Counted from the first letter of the stretch, positions 21,933-31,616 are shown. The stretch: DNA of 46,854 bases from an uncultured Ignatzschineria sp. (GCA_947632245.1 CANRON010000003.1:1-46854), one strand, 5' to 3'. Made by a program: numbers and translations. Notes: generated by a model not told the origin, from the letters alone.

Positions 21933-22616
21933 ATGAGTAAACGCTATAAAATCCATTCTAAAGTCTATGAAAGATATGAGAACTTTATGCATATCATTGA
22001 AGATACAGAAACCGGTGAGGCGATCATTATTGATCCTGCTTGGGATGAGGAGTATTTTACAGATGAAATCGAGCGATTAGGGGTTAAACCTGTCGCTATT
22101 TGGCTGACTCATGGCCATCATGATCATGTCAGCGCTGTACAGATGCTGAGGGATTTCTATCCGATGCCAGTGTATGCATCTAATATCGAAATTGATTTTA
22201 TTAATTCATACCCTAAAGGCGATTTACCGCCTGCATTTAGAGAGCTACCGGATGATGTCATCCCGCTTTACGATAATGATACGCTTGATTTTGCCGGCGA
22301 AAAAGTCCGTGTCATCAATACACCAGGACATAGCTCAGGATCTATCTGTTTTCTCTTTTCAGATGATATCATTACCGGTGATACGCTCTTTGTCGATGGT
22401 TGTGGGCGTGCTGATATTACCGGCTCCGATCCAGAGCAGCTCTTTGATTCGCTGAATCGCATCATCAAAGAAGTCCCCCACCATGTGACAATTCATACGG
22501 GGCACTCCTATGGACCCTCACCAACGGCAACGCTTGCGTCACAAATAAAGACGAATCCCTATCTACAAAAACTTGATGATAAAGAACACTTTATTCAATA
22601 TCGTATGGGGCAATAA
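21933..22616 (+). CDS. MBL-fold metallo-hydrolase (glyoxalase II-like)
   Basis: THGHHDHVSAV (HxHxDH), TPGHSSGSICF, TGDTLFVDGCGRAD. Confidence 0.9.
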   Translation: MSKRYKIHSKVYERYENFMHIIEDTETGEAIIIDPAWDEEYFTDEIERLGVKPVAIWLTHGHHDHVSAVQMLRDFYPMPVYASNIEIDFINSYPKGDLPPAFRELPDDVIPLYDNDTLDFAGEKVRVINTPGHSSGSICFLFSDDIITGDTLFVDGCGRADITGSDPEQLFDSLNRIIKEVPHHVTIHTGHSYGPSPTATLASQIKTNPYLQKLDDKEHFIQYRMGQ

Positions 22617-22658
22617 CATATATTCTTTCTGGGTAAAAGAATGCTGAGGATAAACGAA

Positions 22659-23591
22659 ATGATGTCTCGATACTATTTGACACCACTACTATCACTCCTG
22701 TTAGGGATTTCTATCTCCTTTGGTGATGCATGTGAAAATCGCGGCGACCTCTCTTTAAAGTTTTGTGATCGCAACTTCAATCTTGTTGCGGATACGCCCA
22801 GTGACCCAAATGAGTGGATTAATCCAGATCCACTCATTATTAGCCTTATACCCAATGAAAACCCTCTGTCTTTTGCCACTGAAATGGCTGATTTTTATCA
22901 ATACCTTAAATCCTGTCTGGATAGAAATGTCATCTTCTATCCCCTACAAAGTAGTGATGCTGAAATTGACGCCATGAAAAACGGCCGAATTCATGTTGCC
23001 AGCTTTTCATCCGGAACAACAATTATTGCCGTCAATGTTGCAGGTGCCGTGCCATTTGCGGTGAAAGGGGATATTTCAGGCCCCGTTGACACTAATATGC
23101 TCGTTATTGTCAGAGCTGATAGCCCTTACCAATCTCTTTCTGATCTCAAAGGAAAGCGAGTAGCCCATGTCAATGCAACCTCTTTTACCGGTCATCTTGC
23201 TGCGCTCTCTTTTCTGCCGAGTGAGGGCATTGAACCCCATACAGATTACCAGATCTATTTTTCAGGAAAACATAACCGATCAATTAACGGTGTAAAATCA
23301 GGTGATTATGATGCAGCAACAATTGCGTCTGAAGTCTTAGATCGAATGGTGGCCGGCCAAGATGTCAGCTATGATGATTTCCGTATCCTCTATAAAAGTG
23401 ATGCGCTACCTTCCGCGGCCTTTAGTTACGCGCACAATCTTGCGCCCGATCTACAAAATCAACTTAGAAGCTGCTTTTATAATTATAAATTCACACCTGA
23501 AATGACTGCATCATTTCTAGGAAGTGATCGCTATTTACCTATTAACTACAAAGATAGCTGGAAAACAGCGCGAGAAATTATTCAACAATAG
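22659..23591 (+). CDS. PhnD-like phosphate/phosphonate substrate-binding protein
   Basis: Signal peptide MMSRYYLTPLLSLLLGISISF; DLKGKRVAHVNATSFTGHLAALSFL and SGKHNRSINGVKSGDYDAATIAS are typical of PhnD-type periplasmic proteins. SD GAGG supports start at 22659. Confidence 0.8.
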   Translation: MMSRYYLTPLLSLLLGISISFGDACENRGDLSLKFCDRNFNLVADTPSDPNEWINPDPLIISLIPNENPLSFATEMADFYQYLKSCLDRNVIFYPLQSSDAEIDAMKNGRIHVASFSSGTTIIAVNVAGAVPFAVKGDISGPVDTNMLVIVRADSPYQSLSDLKGKRVAHVNATSFTGHLAALSFLPSEGIEPHTDYQIYFSGKHNRSINGVKSGDYDAATIASEVLDRMVAGQDVSYDDFRILYKSDALPSAAFSYAHNLAPDLQNQLRSCFYNYKFTPEMTASFLGSDRYLPINYKDSWKTAREIIQQ

Positions 23592-23643
23592 CCTAAAAAA
23601 CGCGCATTCATGCCACATCGTAAGGAACCTGTACTTTTCAGAT

Positions 23644-25032
23644 TTATAGCGCCTTATTAAAGCGCAGCTCATGATATAAAAAACGATTGGGATGGATGGC
23701 TGCACGCAAGATACCGGGATATTTCTCAATACCCCCTGTTAAATACAATGCAATCATTTCCCCTGCAATCGGCGCCGTAATCATACCGCGAGAGCCATGT
23801 GCAGTAGAGAGATAAAGTCCCCTCAGCCACGGTACATTGGCATCCGGAATCACCTTTGCATCTAAACGAATCGCATTAAACCGCGCTAAAAAAAGTGACC
23901 GATCTGCAATAGGCCCCACAATCGGGAGCGAGCCCATTGCACTCGCGCGCGTTGCAGCTCGCCCCTCAAGCGCCGCCAACGCTTTTACAATCAGCGCGTT
24001 TTCTAGATACGCCCCCTGCCCTTTCTCCTGATTGTCTAATGTTGCAAACTGTGTCAATCCTAGCGCATCGATGATCTCTAAGGAATTTAAAGCTAACATC
24101 TCAACGTTCTCAAGATGCTCACTAGCCGTCGGATTTCCACCTGGCTGATCACGGTGAAAAGTTGCACCAAATGTCGTACAAGCGGTACCATTCATCATCT
24201 TTGCTGGGGCAACATACCCCTCACCACTCACAACAACTTGTAGATTAGATACGCCTTTTACCGTCGTCGTCTGTCCCCTCACAACGGTAAATGGAATACT
24301 TTTACAAGGGGCAAGCTTAGAGACTTGATCCGCCATTGCTAAGACAACAGCCTTTCCAATCCGCGGCAGATTACCTTTAATATCTACCTGCCATAGCGGT
24401 GCCTGATCATGCTCACCACTTCTTAGCATTTTCACAGCGGATACATCACTCTCCGTCACAAGTGTAATATTCGGGTGATTTAATAACGCTCTCACCAATG
24501 CAGGCGGTGATACCCAGCCTGAACGAGGATAAAAAAGCCCGCCTGAAGTTAAAGAGATGCCAGCGAGTCGACTCGCTTCAGCTTGATTGACCGCATACAA
24601 TAAACTATCGTCATATATTTCCGCCAAGCGAGCCTGATTCTCTTGTTGCTTGGGTGTTTGAGCAAGCTGCAATAATCCAGAATCATCCCAATCATCCCCT
24701 TTTTTAAGCAAACCTCTTTCCGTTAATAGCCTTAAAATAGCTAATGTCTTCTCAAAACCTGCTGTAATTAGATCATTTTGATAGGTGAGATTTGGCGATA
24801 ATTTCAGATATAGCATGCCCTGAACATTTCCTGATCCCAACGTTGCCGGTTCCGCCTCTTTTTCTAAAACTTGCACACGAAAACCTTGCTCCGCCATCTC
24901 AAAAGCGACACTTGCACCGGCAATACCCGCACCAATAACAATAATATCCGCATCAAAATGATGCTGCGCATATTGCTCACTATTCAAAGAGAGCGGGGAA
25001 TATTGATTCCATGGCGCAACTAAATCAGTCAT
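23644..25032 (-). CDS. mnmC: FAD-dependent cmnm5(s2)U34 oxidoreductase, MnmC C-terminal domain only
   Basis: DADIIVIGAGIAGASVAFEMAEQGFRVQVLEKE; GSGNVQGMLYLKLS; SGWVSPPALVRALL; no methyltransferase domain. Confidence 0.75.
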   Translation of the reverse strand: MTDLVAPWNQYSPLSLNSEQYAQHHFDADIIVIGAGIAGASVAFEMAEQGFRVQVLEKEAEPATLGSGNVQGMLYLKLSPNLTYQNDLITAGFEKTLAILRLLTERGLLKKGDDWDDSGLLQLAQTPKQQENQARLAEIYDDSLLYAVNQAEASRLAGISLTSGGLFYPRSGWVSPPALVRALLNHPNITLVTESDVSAVKMLRSGEHDQAPLWQVDIKGNLPRIGKAVVLAMADQVSKLAPCKSIPFTVVRGQTTTVKGVSNLQVVVSGEGYVAPAKMMNGTACTTFGATFHRDQPGGNPTASEHLENVEMLALNSLEIIDALGLTQFATLDNQEKGQGAYLENALIVKALAALEGRAATRASAMGSLPIVGPIADRSLFLARFNAIRLDAKVIPDANVPWLRGLYLSTAHGSRGMITAPIAGEMIALYLTGGIEKYPGILRAAIHPNRFLYHELRFNKAL

Positions 25033-25278
25033 TCACTTATTTGCCTTCACTCAAAAAAAGATAAAAATCAGATCACTAAAACCTGCACATATCCGAGGGT
25101 TATAGTGCTGCACGCTTTCGATCATACTGTATATAAAGCATATTCCTATGTTAAATAGAAATAACGTAGCGTTATCATACAATGTTCTATAAAATAGGTC
25201 CGATAGAATATTTAATTCAGAGTTATTCTTCATTTACTATGGATATTTAACTCCTTCTTGCAACAATTAAGGCAAAAA

Positions 25279-25812
25279 ATTATGAAAAAAATGATTAAAG
25301 TTGGTCTTGGTCTCTTATTTGTGACCGTACTTGCAGCATGTAATGATAAAGCTGAAACAGCGGTTGAAGCCGAAGCTTCTGCAAATGAAGCAGCTGTTGT
25401 CAATACCGTTACTGAAACAGCTGTCTACGAACTTGAACAACCAGGCGTGACCATTAAAATGACAATTTTTGGCGAAAATGACAAAGTTACAAAACAGATC
25501 ACAAATAGCACAATCGAATACTCAGCAATTGGTGCTTCTGATGCCGAACAAGCTAAAACAATTTTAGATGAAGTGACAAACAATACTGATTACGGTGCCA
25601 TCCAAGGTATTACTTATAAAATGGAGTATGGCCCAACTTCAGCACAAGAGAGCATTGAAGTCGACCTCACAAAAGCAGATCTTAAACAGCTTTCAGAGCT
25701 TCCAGGTTCCGCATTTGAAGGAAATCCAGAGCAAGGCATCAGCTTCTCGGCAACGGGTACGCTTCTTGAGAGCTCAGGTTTTACAAAACTTTCTGAAGAG
25801 ACTAAAGACTAA
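25279..25812 (+). CDS. YehR-family (DUF1307) lipoprotein
   Basis: MKKMIKVGLGLLFVTVLAAC lipobox; GENDKVTKQITNSTIEYSAIGASDAEQAKTIL resembles YehR. Confidence 0.82.
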   Translation: MMKKMIKVGLGLLFVTVLAACNDKAETAVEAEASANEAAVVNTVTETAVYELEQPGVTIKMTIFGENDKVTKQITNSTIEYSAIGASDAEQAKTILDEVTNNTDYGAIQGITYKMEYGPTSAQESIEVDLTKADLKQLSELPGSAFEGNPEQGISFSATGTLLESSGFTKLSEETKD

Positions 25813-25894
25813 GTAGATCCATCCGTTTCGATTCATCGTTATCATCAACATTGAATCAATATGAGAAAGTCGTAAAAGTATTTAAAACATAGAT

Positions 25895-25928
25895 AAAACC
25901 CGAAAGTAGATATCTACTTTCGGGTTTT
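25895..25928. terminator. Bidirectional terminator between yehR-like gene and ABC-2 operon
   Basis: AAAACCCGAAAGTAGATATCTACTTTCGGGTTTT perfect inverted repeat flanked by A/T tracts; genes converge. Confidence 0.85.
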
Positions 25929-26094
25929 TTAGTGTCTCTGAAAAAGTTTAGAAAAACTTTACTGAAGACTGATTTAGGGAGAGGAAAAGATAACATAAGT
26001 TCCTTTACCCCTCCCTAAATCATGCTCAACTCACACCTTCAAAAAAATGCTGTCAGTCGTCTATCAAAATGATAATGACACTTAATCATTCGGT

Positions 26095-27369
26095 CTATTT
26101 TAGCAATTTAAAATCAACATCCCCTTCAGCTTGAATCAATTTTGCCGCCGCTTCCGCATCCTGATTGGGGTCTGGCACTTGTGTATCTCGCACAACTGTC
26201 GCTTGTAATTTACGGAAATATCGCGTCAGGCCATAGATTGCAAGCAAGAAATAAACACCCATCTGGATAATAATTAGGAGTAACTCTGGAATAACATTTT
26301 GAAAGCCACCATCCATCTGATTCAATGTAATCATACTTGTAATCGCTGGAAAGACCGGGAAGATATAGTCAAAAATACGCAGACCCCAAGGAATCATCTC
26401 TACCGGCCAACTCATGCCTGAAATAAAGAATACAAGCATACTCGATGGTAAAATAATCAAGAAAATATCATCAAATTTCTTGAAAAGTAACCCGATACAG
26501 ATCGACATAAATATCGTTGCGGATAAAAAGACAAAACCAAATAGCGCAAGGTGCCCTAAACTCCCATGAAAGGGGAGTTGATAGAATATCGGTGTTAAAC
26601 CCATAAAACAGAAGAAGATGACAATGCTGACCAGATAAAAGGCCATCCATTTCCCCACCAATGCACAAAACCCCACCGCTAAAGGCGATGCCTTAGCATC
26701 TTGCACCAATGATTTATCAAAGTCTGAACGTCTGCCTAACACCATAGAGATCACAAGCCCTAAGAAAAGGCATTGATACACAATCAAGACATATACGGGC
26801 GGAATAACGTAAGTTGCGTAACCATTTTGAGGATTATAAAGCGGAACGACAACTGGTACTATCGGCGCACTTTTACTTAAAGCCACCGCAGGATCAACCC
26901 CCATTTGAATCTGTTTTGCTGCGCCTATCTCCTGGCTCATACTCTGTATGACGGACTGCACGGCAGATGTCATACGGCTATAGATAATCACATAACTCGC
27001 ATCCCCATAGTAGGAAAATCCGCCAGGGCGACCACTTAAAACATTTTGCTCAAATCCTGGGGGGATATAAAAAATGCCATATACGTCGCGATTACGCATC
27101 ATATGCTCAGCTTCACTCATACTACCCACATAAGCCGTAATCTCAATTCGATCAGTTGCATCTAAATTTCGTAAAATTTGACGACTCATCGTCGTATTAT
27201 CCAAATCGACAACCACAGCGGGTGCATCTCTCACAACTTCATTATCATAAGGAATAGGATAATAGAAGAAATACATTAATGATCCCATTACAAATACGCT
27301 AACGATCGCATCGAGGCTAAACAACGTATAGAGTTCATGAAAAAATATGCGGATGATACCTTTAAACAT
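26095..27369 (-). CDS. ABC-2 type membrane permease (YhhJ/YbhR-like), second copy
   Basis: N-terminal TM, periplasmic domain (VVVDLDNTTMSRQILRNLDATDRIEI...DVYGIFYIPPGFEQNVLSG), C-terminal TM bundle. Confidence 0.87.
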   Translation of the reverse strand: MFKGIIRIFFHELYTLFSLDAIVSVFVMGSLMYFFYYPIPYDNEVVRDAPAVVVDLDNTTMSRQILRNLDATDRIEITAYVGSMSEAEHMMRNRDVYGIFYIPPGFEQNVLSGRPGGFSYYGDASYVIIYSRMTSAVQSVIQSMSQEIGAAKQIQMGVDPAVALSKSAPIVPVVVPLYNPQNGYATYVIPPVYVLIVYQCLFLGLVISMVLGRRSDFDKSLVQDAKASPLAVGFCALVGKWMAFYLVSIVIFFCFMGLTPIFYQLPFHGSLGHLALFGFVFLSATIFMSICIGLLFKKFDDIFLIILPSSMLVFFISGMSWPVEMIPWGLRIFDYIFPVFPAITSMITLNQMDGGFQNVIPELLLIIIQMGVYFLLAIYGLTRYFRKLQATVVRDTQVPDPNQDAEAAAKLIQAEGDVDFKLLK

Positions 27370-28561
27370 TCTTCTTCCCTTTCTTCTTTTTCAGCATATA
27401 CATTCTGCCCACAACAAAGGGATAAGAAACAAGGCCTATTAATACTAGCCAAATTAATGGCACTAAATTATAAGGCAGTTCATGCCCTCGGATCGTCTGG
27501 TCTAATCTAATTTCGACATACCAAGTAATCGGCAATACCGCGCCCCAAGCCAATGCGTACCAGCTCATAGCAATCCGCGGAAAGTACAATCCGATAAATC
27601 CAAATGCCGGTGATGAAAAACTACTTGCGGCGCCATAATTCAGTACCTTTTCTGGCAACCAAAAAGTTAATATGGCAGCCCATAGCTGTGCCGTTGCGAC
27701 AAAAAGGGCAGTTCCGATATATAGTATCGTGAGTGATCCTCGCACCGGCATATCATAAAATAGTATCAAGATGGCATCTAGCACCATATGGGCCACTACA
27801 AACCACAAAAGATAAGGGATCATCTTATTAATGAGATAACGGAAGTAACTTCCGTTTGCCATTGCAAGGGGAACCGCGATTCCGCCGCTTTTATACTTAT
27901 CACGCGCAAAGGTAAAGACCATAACCATCATGATAATAATCTGTAATAACGTCGAAACAACACCATTATTGAGCGTATAGTTATAGTTTAACGTCGGATT
28001 AAAGACCGTATGAACTTCAAGCTGTATCGGTGAAAGTTGCTGCGCAGCAATCGGCCTTGCAATTCCTTCCTTTAATACCGTATTGGTTTGATATTTACTA
28101 AGCACTGAAGTTAATGCGACCGTAAAGCCATTTTGTAAAACGCTACCGATAGACATATATTGGTTATTATAAAAAGCGGCCACTTGTGGTGATTCATTCA
28201 CAAGCATTAACTTTTCAAAATCATTGGGAATATAGACAATGCCGTATACATCTTGGTCCAATAAGCGCTGCTTCGCATCGTATAATGATGTATCTCTTGC
28301 AGAGATTAAAATCTCAGGCTTCGCCGCTAAATCTTGAATCAATGCCCTTGATGCCACTGAGCGATCCATATCCACAACTGACACAGGCATCTGTAAAATC
28401 GTGCCTTGCGACAATAGCGCCGTATAGAAGATAACGACTAAGAGCGGATAACAAAAAAGAGCGAAAAAGAGCGCCTTTTCGCGAAATATCAACGTCATCT
28501 CGCGATATAAAATCGAGAAATAATGTTGTCTTACTGTGGCCTCTGTAACTCTATTTTTCAT
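27362..28561 (-). CDS. ABC-2 type membrane permease, first copy
   Basis: SVVDMDRSVASRALIQDLAAKPEI...DVYGIVYIPNDFEKLML; paralogous to neighbour, 8-nt overlap. Confidence 0.87.
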   Translation of the reverse strand: MKNRVTEATVRQHYFSILYREMTLIFREKALFFALFCYPLLVVIFYTALLSQGTILQMPVSVVDMDRSVASRALIQDLAAKPEILISARDTSLYDAKQRLLDQDVYGIVYIPNDFEKLMLVNESPQVAAFYNNQYMSIGSVLQNGFTVALTSVLSKYQTNTVLKEGIARPIAAQQLSPIQLEVHTVFNPTLNYNYTLNNGVVSTLLQIIIMMVMVFTFARDKYKSGGIAVPLAMANGSYFRYLINKMIPYLLWFVVAHMVLDAILILFYDMPVRGSLTILYIGTALFVATAQLWAAILTFWLPEKVLNYGAASSFSSPAFGFIGLYFPRIAMSWYALAWGAVLPITWYVEIRLDQTIRGHELPYNLVPLIWLVLIGLVSYPFVVGRMYMLKKKKGKKNV

Positions 28562-28569
28562 TAGACCCT

Positions 28570-29562
28570 TTACTCTCCAGCTTTACGTCGTGATTTCCAA
28601 TCTGCAACAACGCTCATTCCTGGCAGTAATCGATCCTCTTTCTGAATAGGCTTTGCCCGAACTTCAAATGTTCTTAAATCAAAGTCGCCTGTTGCCTTGG
28701 TCGCATTCCAATTCGCAAATTGCCCAAGTGGATTAATCGCCTGGATATACACTTCAATATCTTTTTTCAATGCCGGAACATAAATCGTGAAATGATCCCC
28801 TACCGCGGCATAATTAAGATGGTCTTCTCGGATATTAAAGGTTAACCAGAGATCATCCATATTAATAATGGAGTAAAGTGGCGTTCCCGGATTATATAAC
28901 TGCCCCACTTCCGCAACGCGCACTGTTACTTGCCCATCTGAAGGCGATTCTACTGTGAGTGCCGCATAATCTGACTTCACTTGATTGAGCGCAGCTAATG
29001 CTTGCTCGACCTGAGCATCTGCTAATTGCTTTTGCTGAATACTACTACCATTGACAGCAAGCTCATAGTTGGCTTTCGCTGCCGCTACTGCATCCATCGC
29101 GGATGTGAAGCTATTACGTGCGACATCTAGGTTCTGTTGTGAAACCCCACCACGCGGTGCGGCACCTTCCATTCGGTCTAAATTACTCTTTGCAAGAAGA
29201 AGATCGGCCTCAGATTTCTCATACTGTGCACGCATTGCTTCAATCGTCTCAGGTCTTGTACTATATGCCACATCTCGATTAGCCACCGCTACTTTATACT
29301 GCGCATCTGAAGTCGCCAATTGGGTCTCTAACGCCGGGCTCTCTAATTGTAAAAGCAGATCGCCTTTTTTTACATTATCCCCAATATCAGCTGTTAATGC
29401 CGTTGCACGCCCTTGTACACGCACAGAGATATCCACTCTATTTGCAGCGACCTCCCCTTGTATTACTAATTCAGGTTTATGACGCGAAATATAAAAAAGT
29501 GTACCAATCAGAAGAAGGATGATGCCGCCGATTATTGCGATCGTAGTTGTAATTTTTTGCAT
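28570..29562 (-). CDS. HlyD/EmrA-family periplasmic adaptor (membrane fusion) protein
   Basis: Single N-terminal TM, VDISVRVQGRATALTADIGDNVKKGDLLLQLESP, coiled-coil hairpin, AALTVESPSDGQVTVRVAEVGQLYNPG. Confidence 0.92.
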   Translation of the reverse strand: MQKITTTIAIIGGIILLLIGTLFYISRHKPELVIQGEVAANRVDISVRVQGRATALTADIGDNVKKGDLLLQLESPALETQLATSDAQYKVAVANRDVAYSTRPETIEAMRAQYEKSEADLLLAKSNLDRMEGAAPRGGVSQQNLDVARNSFTSAMDAVAAAKANYELAVNGSSIQQKQLADAQVEQALAALNQVKSDYAALTVESPSDGQVTVRVAEVGQLYNPGTPLYSIINMDDLWLTFNIREDHLNYAAVGDHFTIYVPALKKDIEVYIQAINPLGQFANWNATKATGDFDLRTFEVRAKPIQKEDRLLPGMSVVADWKSRRKAGE

Positions 29563-29633
29563 TCGTTGTAATCCACACTTAGGCCAATCAAATAGAGGGA
29601 AGGTTTGAGGTCTATCATAACATGATCATTTTC

Positions 29634-29652
29634 ATTGATCATCATTCTCATT
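29634..29652 (-). promoter_or_regulatory. Candidate Fur box upstream of HlyD/ABC-2 operon
   Basis: Minus strand AATGAGAATGATGATCAAT, close to the AATGATAATNATTATCATT-type consensus; 72-90 bp upstream of the HlyD ATG. Confidence 0.5.
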
Positions 29653-29668
29653 CAAAAATTAAGACCTT

Positions 29669-29690
29669 ATATATTGACATATCAATATAT
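29669..29690. repeat. Perfect 22-bp inverted repeat ATATATTGA-cata-TCAATATAT
   Basis: Direct reading; 9-bp arms, 4-bp spacer; candidate operator. Confidence 0.7.
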
Positions 29691-29706
29691 AAATAGGATG
29701 TGAAAA

Positions 29707-29733
29707 AGCATCCTTGATTTTCATCAAGAATGC
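29707..29733 (-). terminator. Terminator of ridA-like gene
   Basis: Minus strand AGCATTCTTGATGAAAATCAAGGATGCTTTTT hairpin with T-tract. Confidence 0.75.
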
Positions 29734-29803
29734 TGTAAAAAAGAGATAGGAAAAAATCATGCCATCCTACTAAATCATAGTTAAATACTATTTAAACACT
29801 TAC

Positions 29804-30157
29804 TTAAAAGGTCTGAGCAGCTGTTACCATAACTTCTACCAATACATCTTCTCTCGCCATATTCGCTTCAACAGCAGCACGCGCAGGCGGCTCATTATCC
29901 CCAATCCAAGCTTCCCAAACGGCATTAAATGTTGCAAAATCCCGTGCCATATCCTTAATCCACACTTGAGCGGATAACATATTCTCTTTACAGCTTCCTG
30001 ATTGCGCTAGTAAGGCATCAATCTTAGCGAGCACTTCTTCTGTTTGCTTGGTAATATCTAACTCTGTCGTTGTGGGTACTTGCCCTGAAAGATATGCAAT
30101 ACCATTAAACGTAACATAATTCGATAAGCGTTTTGTTGTAAAATCTCTTTTAATCAT
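29804..30157 (-). CDS. RidA/YjgF/Rid-family deaminase
   Basis: 117 aa; YLSGQVPTT...LLAQSGSCKENMLSAQVWIKDMARDFATFNAVWEAW...PARAAVEA. Confidence 0.92.
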   Translation of the reverse strand: MIKRDFTTKRLSNYVTFNGIAYLSGQVPTTTELDITKQTEEVLAKIDALLAQSGSCKENMLSAQVWIKDMARDFATFNAVWEAWIGDNEPPARAAVEANMAREDVLVEVMVTAAQTF

Positions 30158-30282
30158 TGCTCTCTCCCGGTATTAAGTTCAATCTTGTTTTCTTCTATAA
30201 AGATTCTATTTGTAACATTAGACCTCTTTGGGACGCAAACTAATCTTTAAATTCTTGTCAGGAGCGATGGTAACCCCTTCAC

Positions 30283-31527
30283 CTAATAGCGTGTCAATCC
30301 TTCTAGATTAATCATTGACCGCTGATCTGTGATCAACCCTGCCAATACTTCAGCGCTACCCGCGGCAAGCGTGAACCCTAAGCTGCCATGCCCCACATTT
30401 AGCCATAAATTTTTATAAGGCGTTCTGCCTAAAATAGGTGGACCCTCTGGTGTAGAGGGTCTCAATCCACTCCACACATCCGCCGTATCGATTCCCGCTA
30501 ATAATGGGAAAGTTTGGGCAACATTTCTTTTTAAAGCAGCAATTCGCTTCGGCCTTATCCCATTACTGGCATAACCGATATCCACCATAGCTGCAACCCG
30601 TAAATTCATCCCCAGTTTGGCATAGACTGTTTTGTGTCTATAATCTGTAACGCTCATCTTCGGAACGATATCATTTTGCTTAGGATAGGGAATAGTTAAA
30701 CTATACCCTTTTAATGGATAGATAGGCAGATCAATCTTCAAGGGTTTCAATAATCTTCGGCTTCCATTTCCGGCTGCTATCACAACGTGATCCACGGGCA
30801 TCTCACCTAAATTAGTCTCTACTTTTCTAACCTTGCCCGCCTCTGCCACAATCCGTTCAACATGGCAATTTGCTTTTAAAGTAAACCGATCGCTTTGCAT
30901 TAAATACTCTAATAGAGACTGACAATAACGGTATGCGTCTGCCGTTTCATCATCCGGTGAATAGATCCCGCCCACAAGCTCATTTTGAATATGTGATAAT
31001 GAAGGTTCAAGATTGACTAAAGCATCTCTCGTAAGGCACTTTTGAAAATGGGGATCTATCTTTTGCGAGGCTTGTTTGAAATCTACTCTATTTCGATGAA
31101 TCACCAGCTTCCCTGAACGCGACCAACCAAAATCAGACAGCAAAAGAGACTTTCGCCAGAAGGCTAAAGTCTTTTGACTTAAGAGTGATAATCTTAAGAT
31201 ATTTTGCATATTCTCTTGATTGACTCGCGCATTGCACGCAAGGAGAAAACGTAAGAGCCAGCGCCACTGAAGCAGTGAAGGCTCTATCCGTAGATTAAGT
31301 GGGGAAGTAGACTTCCCCATCCATTTTAACCCTTGCCAGATAACGCCCTTATCCGCGAGGGGTGAAACATACCGATAACTTAGTTGACCACCGTTAGCAA
31401 AGCTTGCGCCTTGCCCAACGCCATCTTCAGCATCAATGAGCGTTACATATGCACCTTTTAATATGAGTGCGAGTGCTGTCGATAGGCCAATTACTCCTCC
31501 ACCTACTACAGTGATATATTTTGCCAT
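30283..31527 (-). CDS. dadA: D-amino acid dehydrogenase-like FAD oxidoreductase
   Basis: ITVVGGGVIGLSTALALILKGAYVTLIDAEDGVGQGASFANGGQLS; WSGLRPSTPEGPPILGRTPYKNLWLNVGHGSLGFTLAAGSAEVLAGLI. Confidence 0.85.
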   Translation of the reverse strand: MAKYITVVGGGVIGLSTALALILKGAYVTLIDAEDGVGQGASFANGGQLSYRYVSPLADKGVIWQGLKWMGKSTSPLNLRIEPSLLQWRWLLRFLLACNARVNQENMQNILRLSLLSQKTLAFWRKSLLLSDFGWSRSGKLVIHRNRVDFKQASQKIDPHFQKCLTRDALVNLEPSLSHIQNELVGGIYSPDDETADAYRYCQSLLEYLMQSDRFTLKANCHVERIVAEAGKVRKVETNLGEMPVDHVVIAAGNGSRRLLKPLKIDLPIYPLKGYSLTIPYPKQNDIVPKMSVTDYRHKTVYAKLGMNLRVAAMVDIGYASNGIRPKRIAALKRNVAQTFPLLAGIDTADVWSGLRPSTPEGPPILGRTPYKNLWLNVGHGSLGFTLAAGSAEVLAGLITDQRSMINLEGLTRY

Positions 31528-31616
31528 TCTTTTAGTTAGCCATTCTTTTTTATTATTTAATTTCTAAGTCCGGTGGAAGCCATTAGACAAGCTTTACCAA
31601 AAACTCTCAAATGACT

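Noticed and set aside
25051-25233. 60-aa minus-strand ORF between mnmC and yehR-like gene
   Set aside because: No SD, no family resemblance; AT-rich non-coding region more likely.
26061-26085. AAAATGATAATGACACTTAATCATT, another Fur-like string near the end of the ABC-2 operon
   Set aside because: Located downstream of a convergent gene pair with no promoter to regulate; half-site match only, AT-rich chance occurrence likely.
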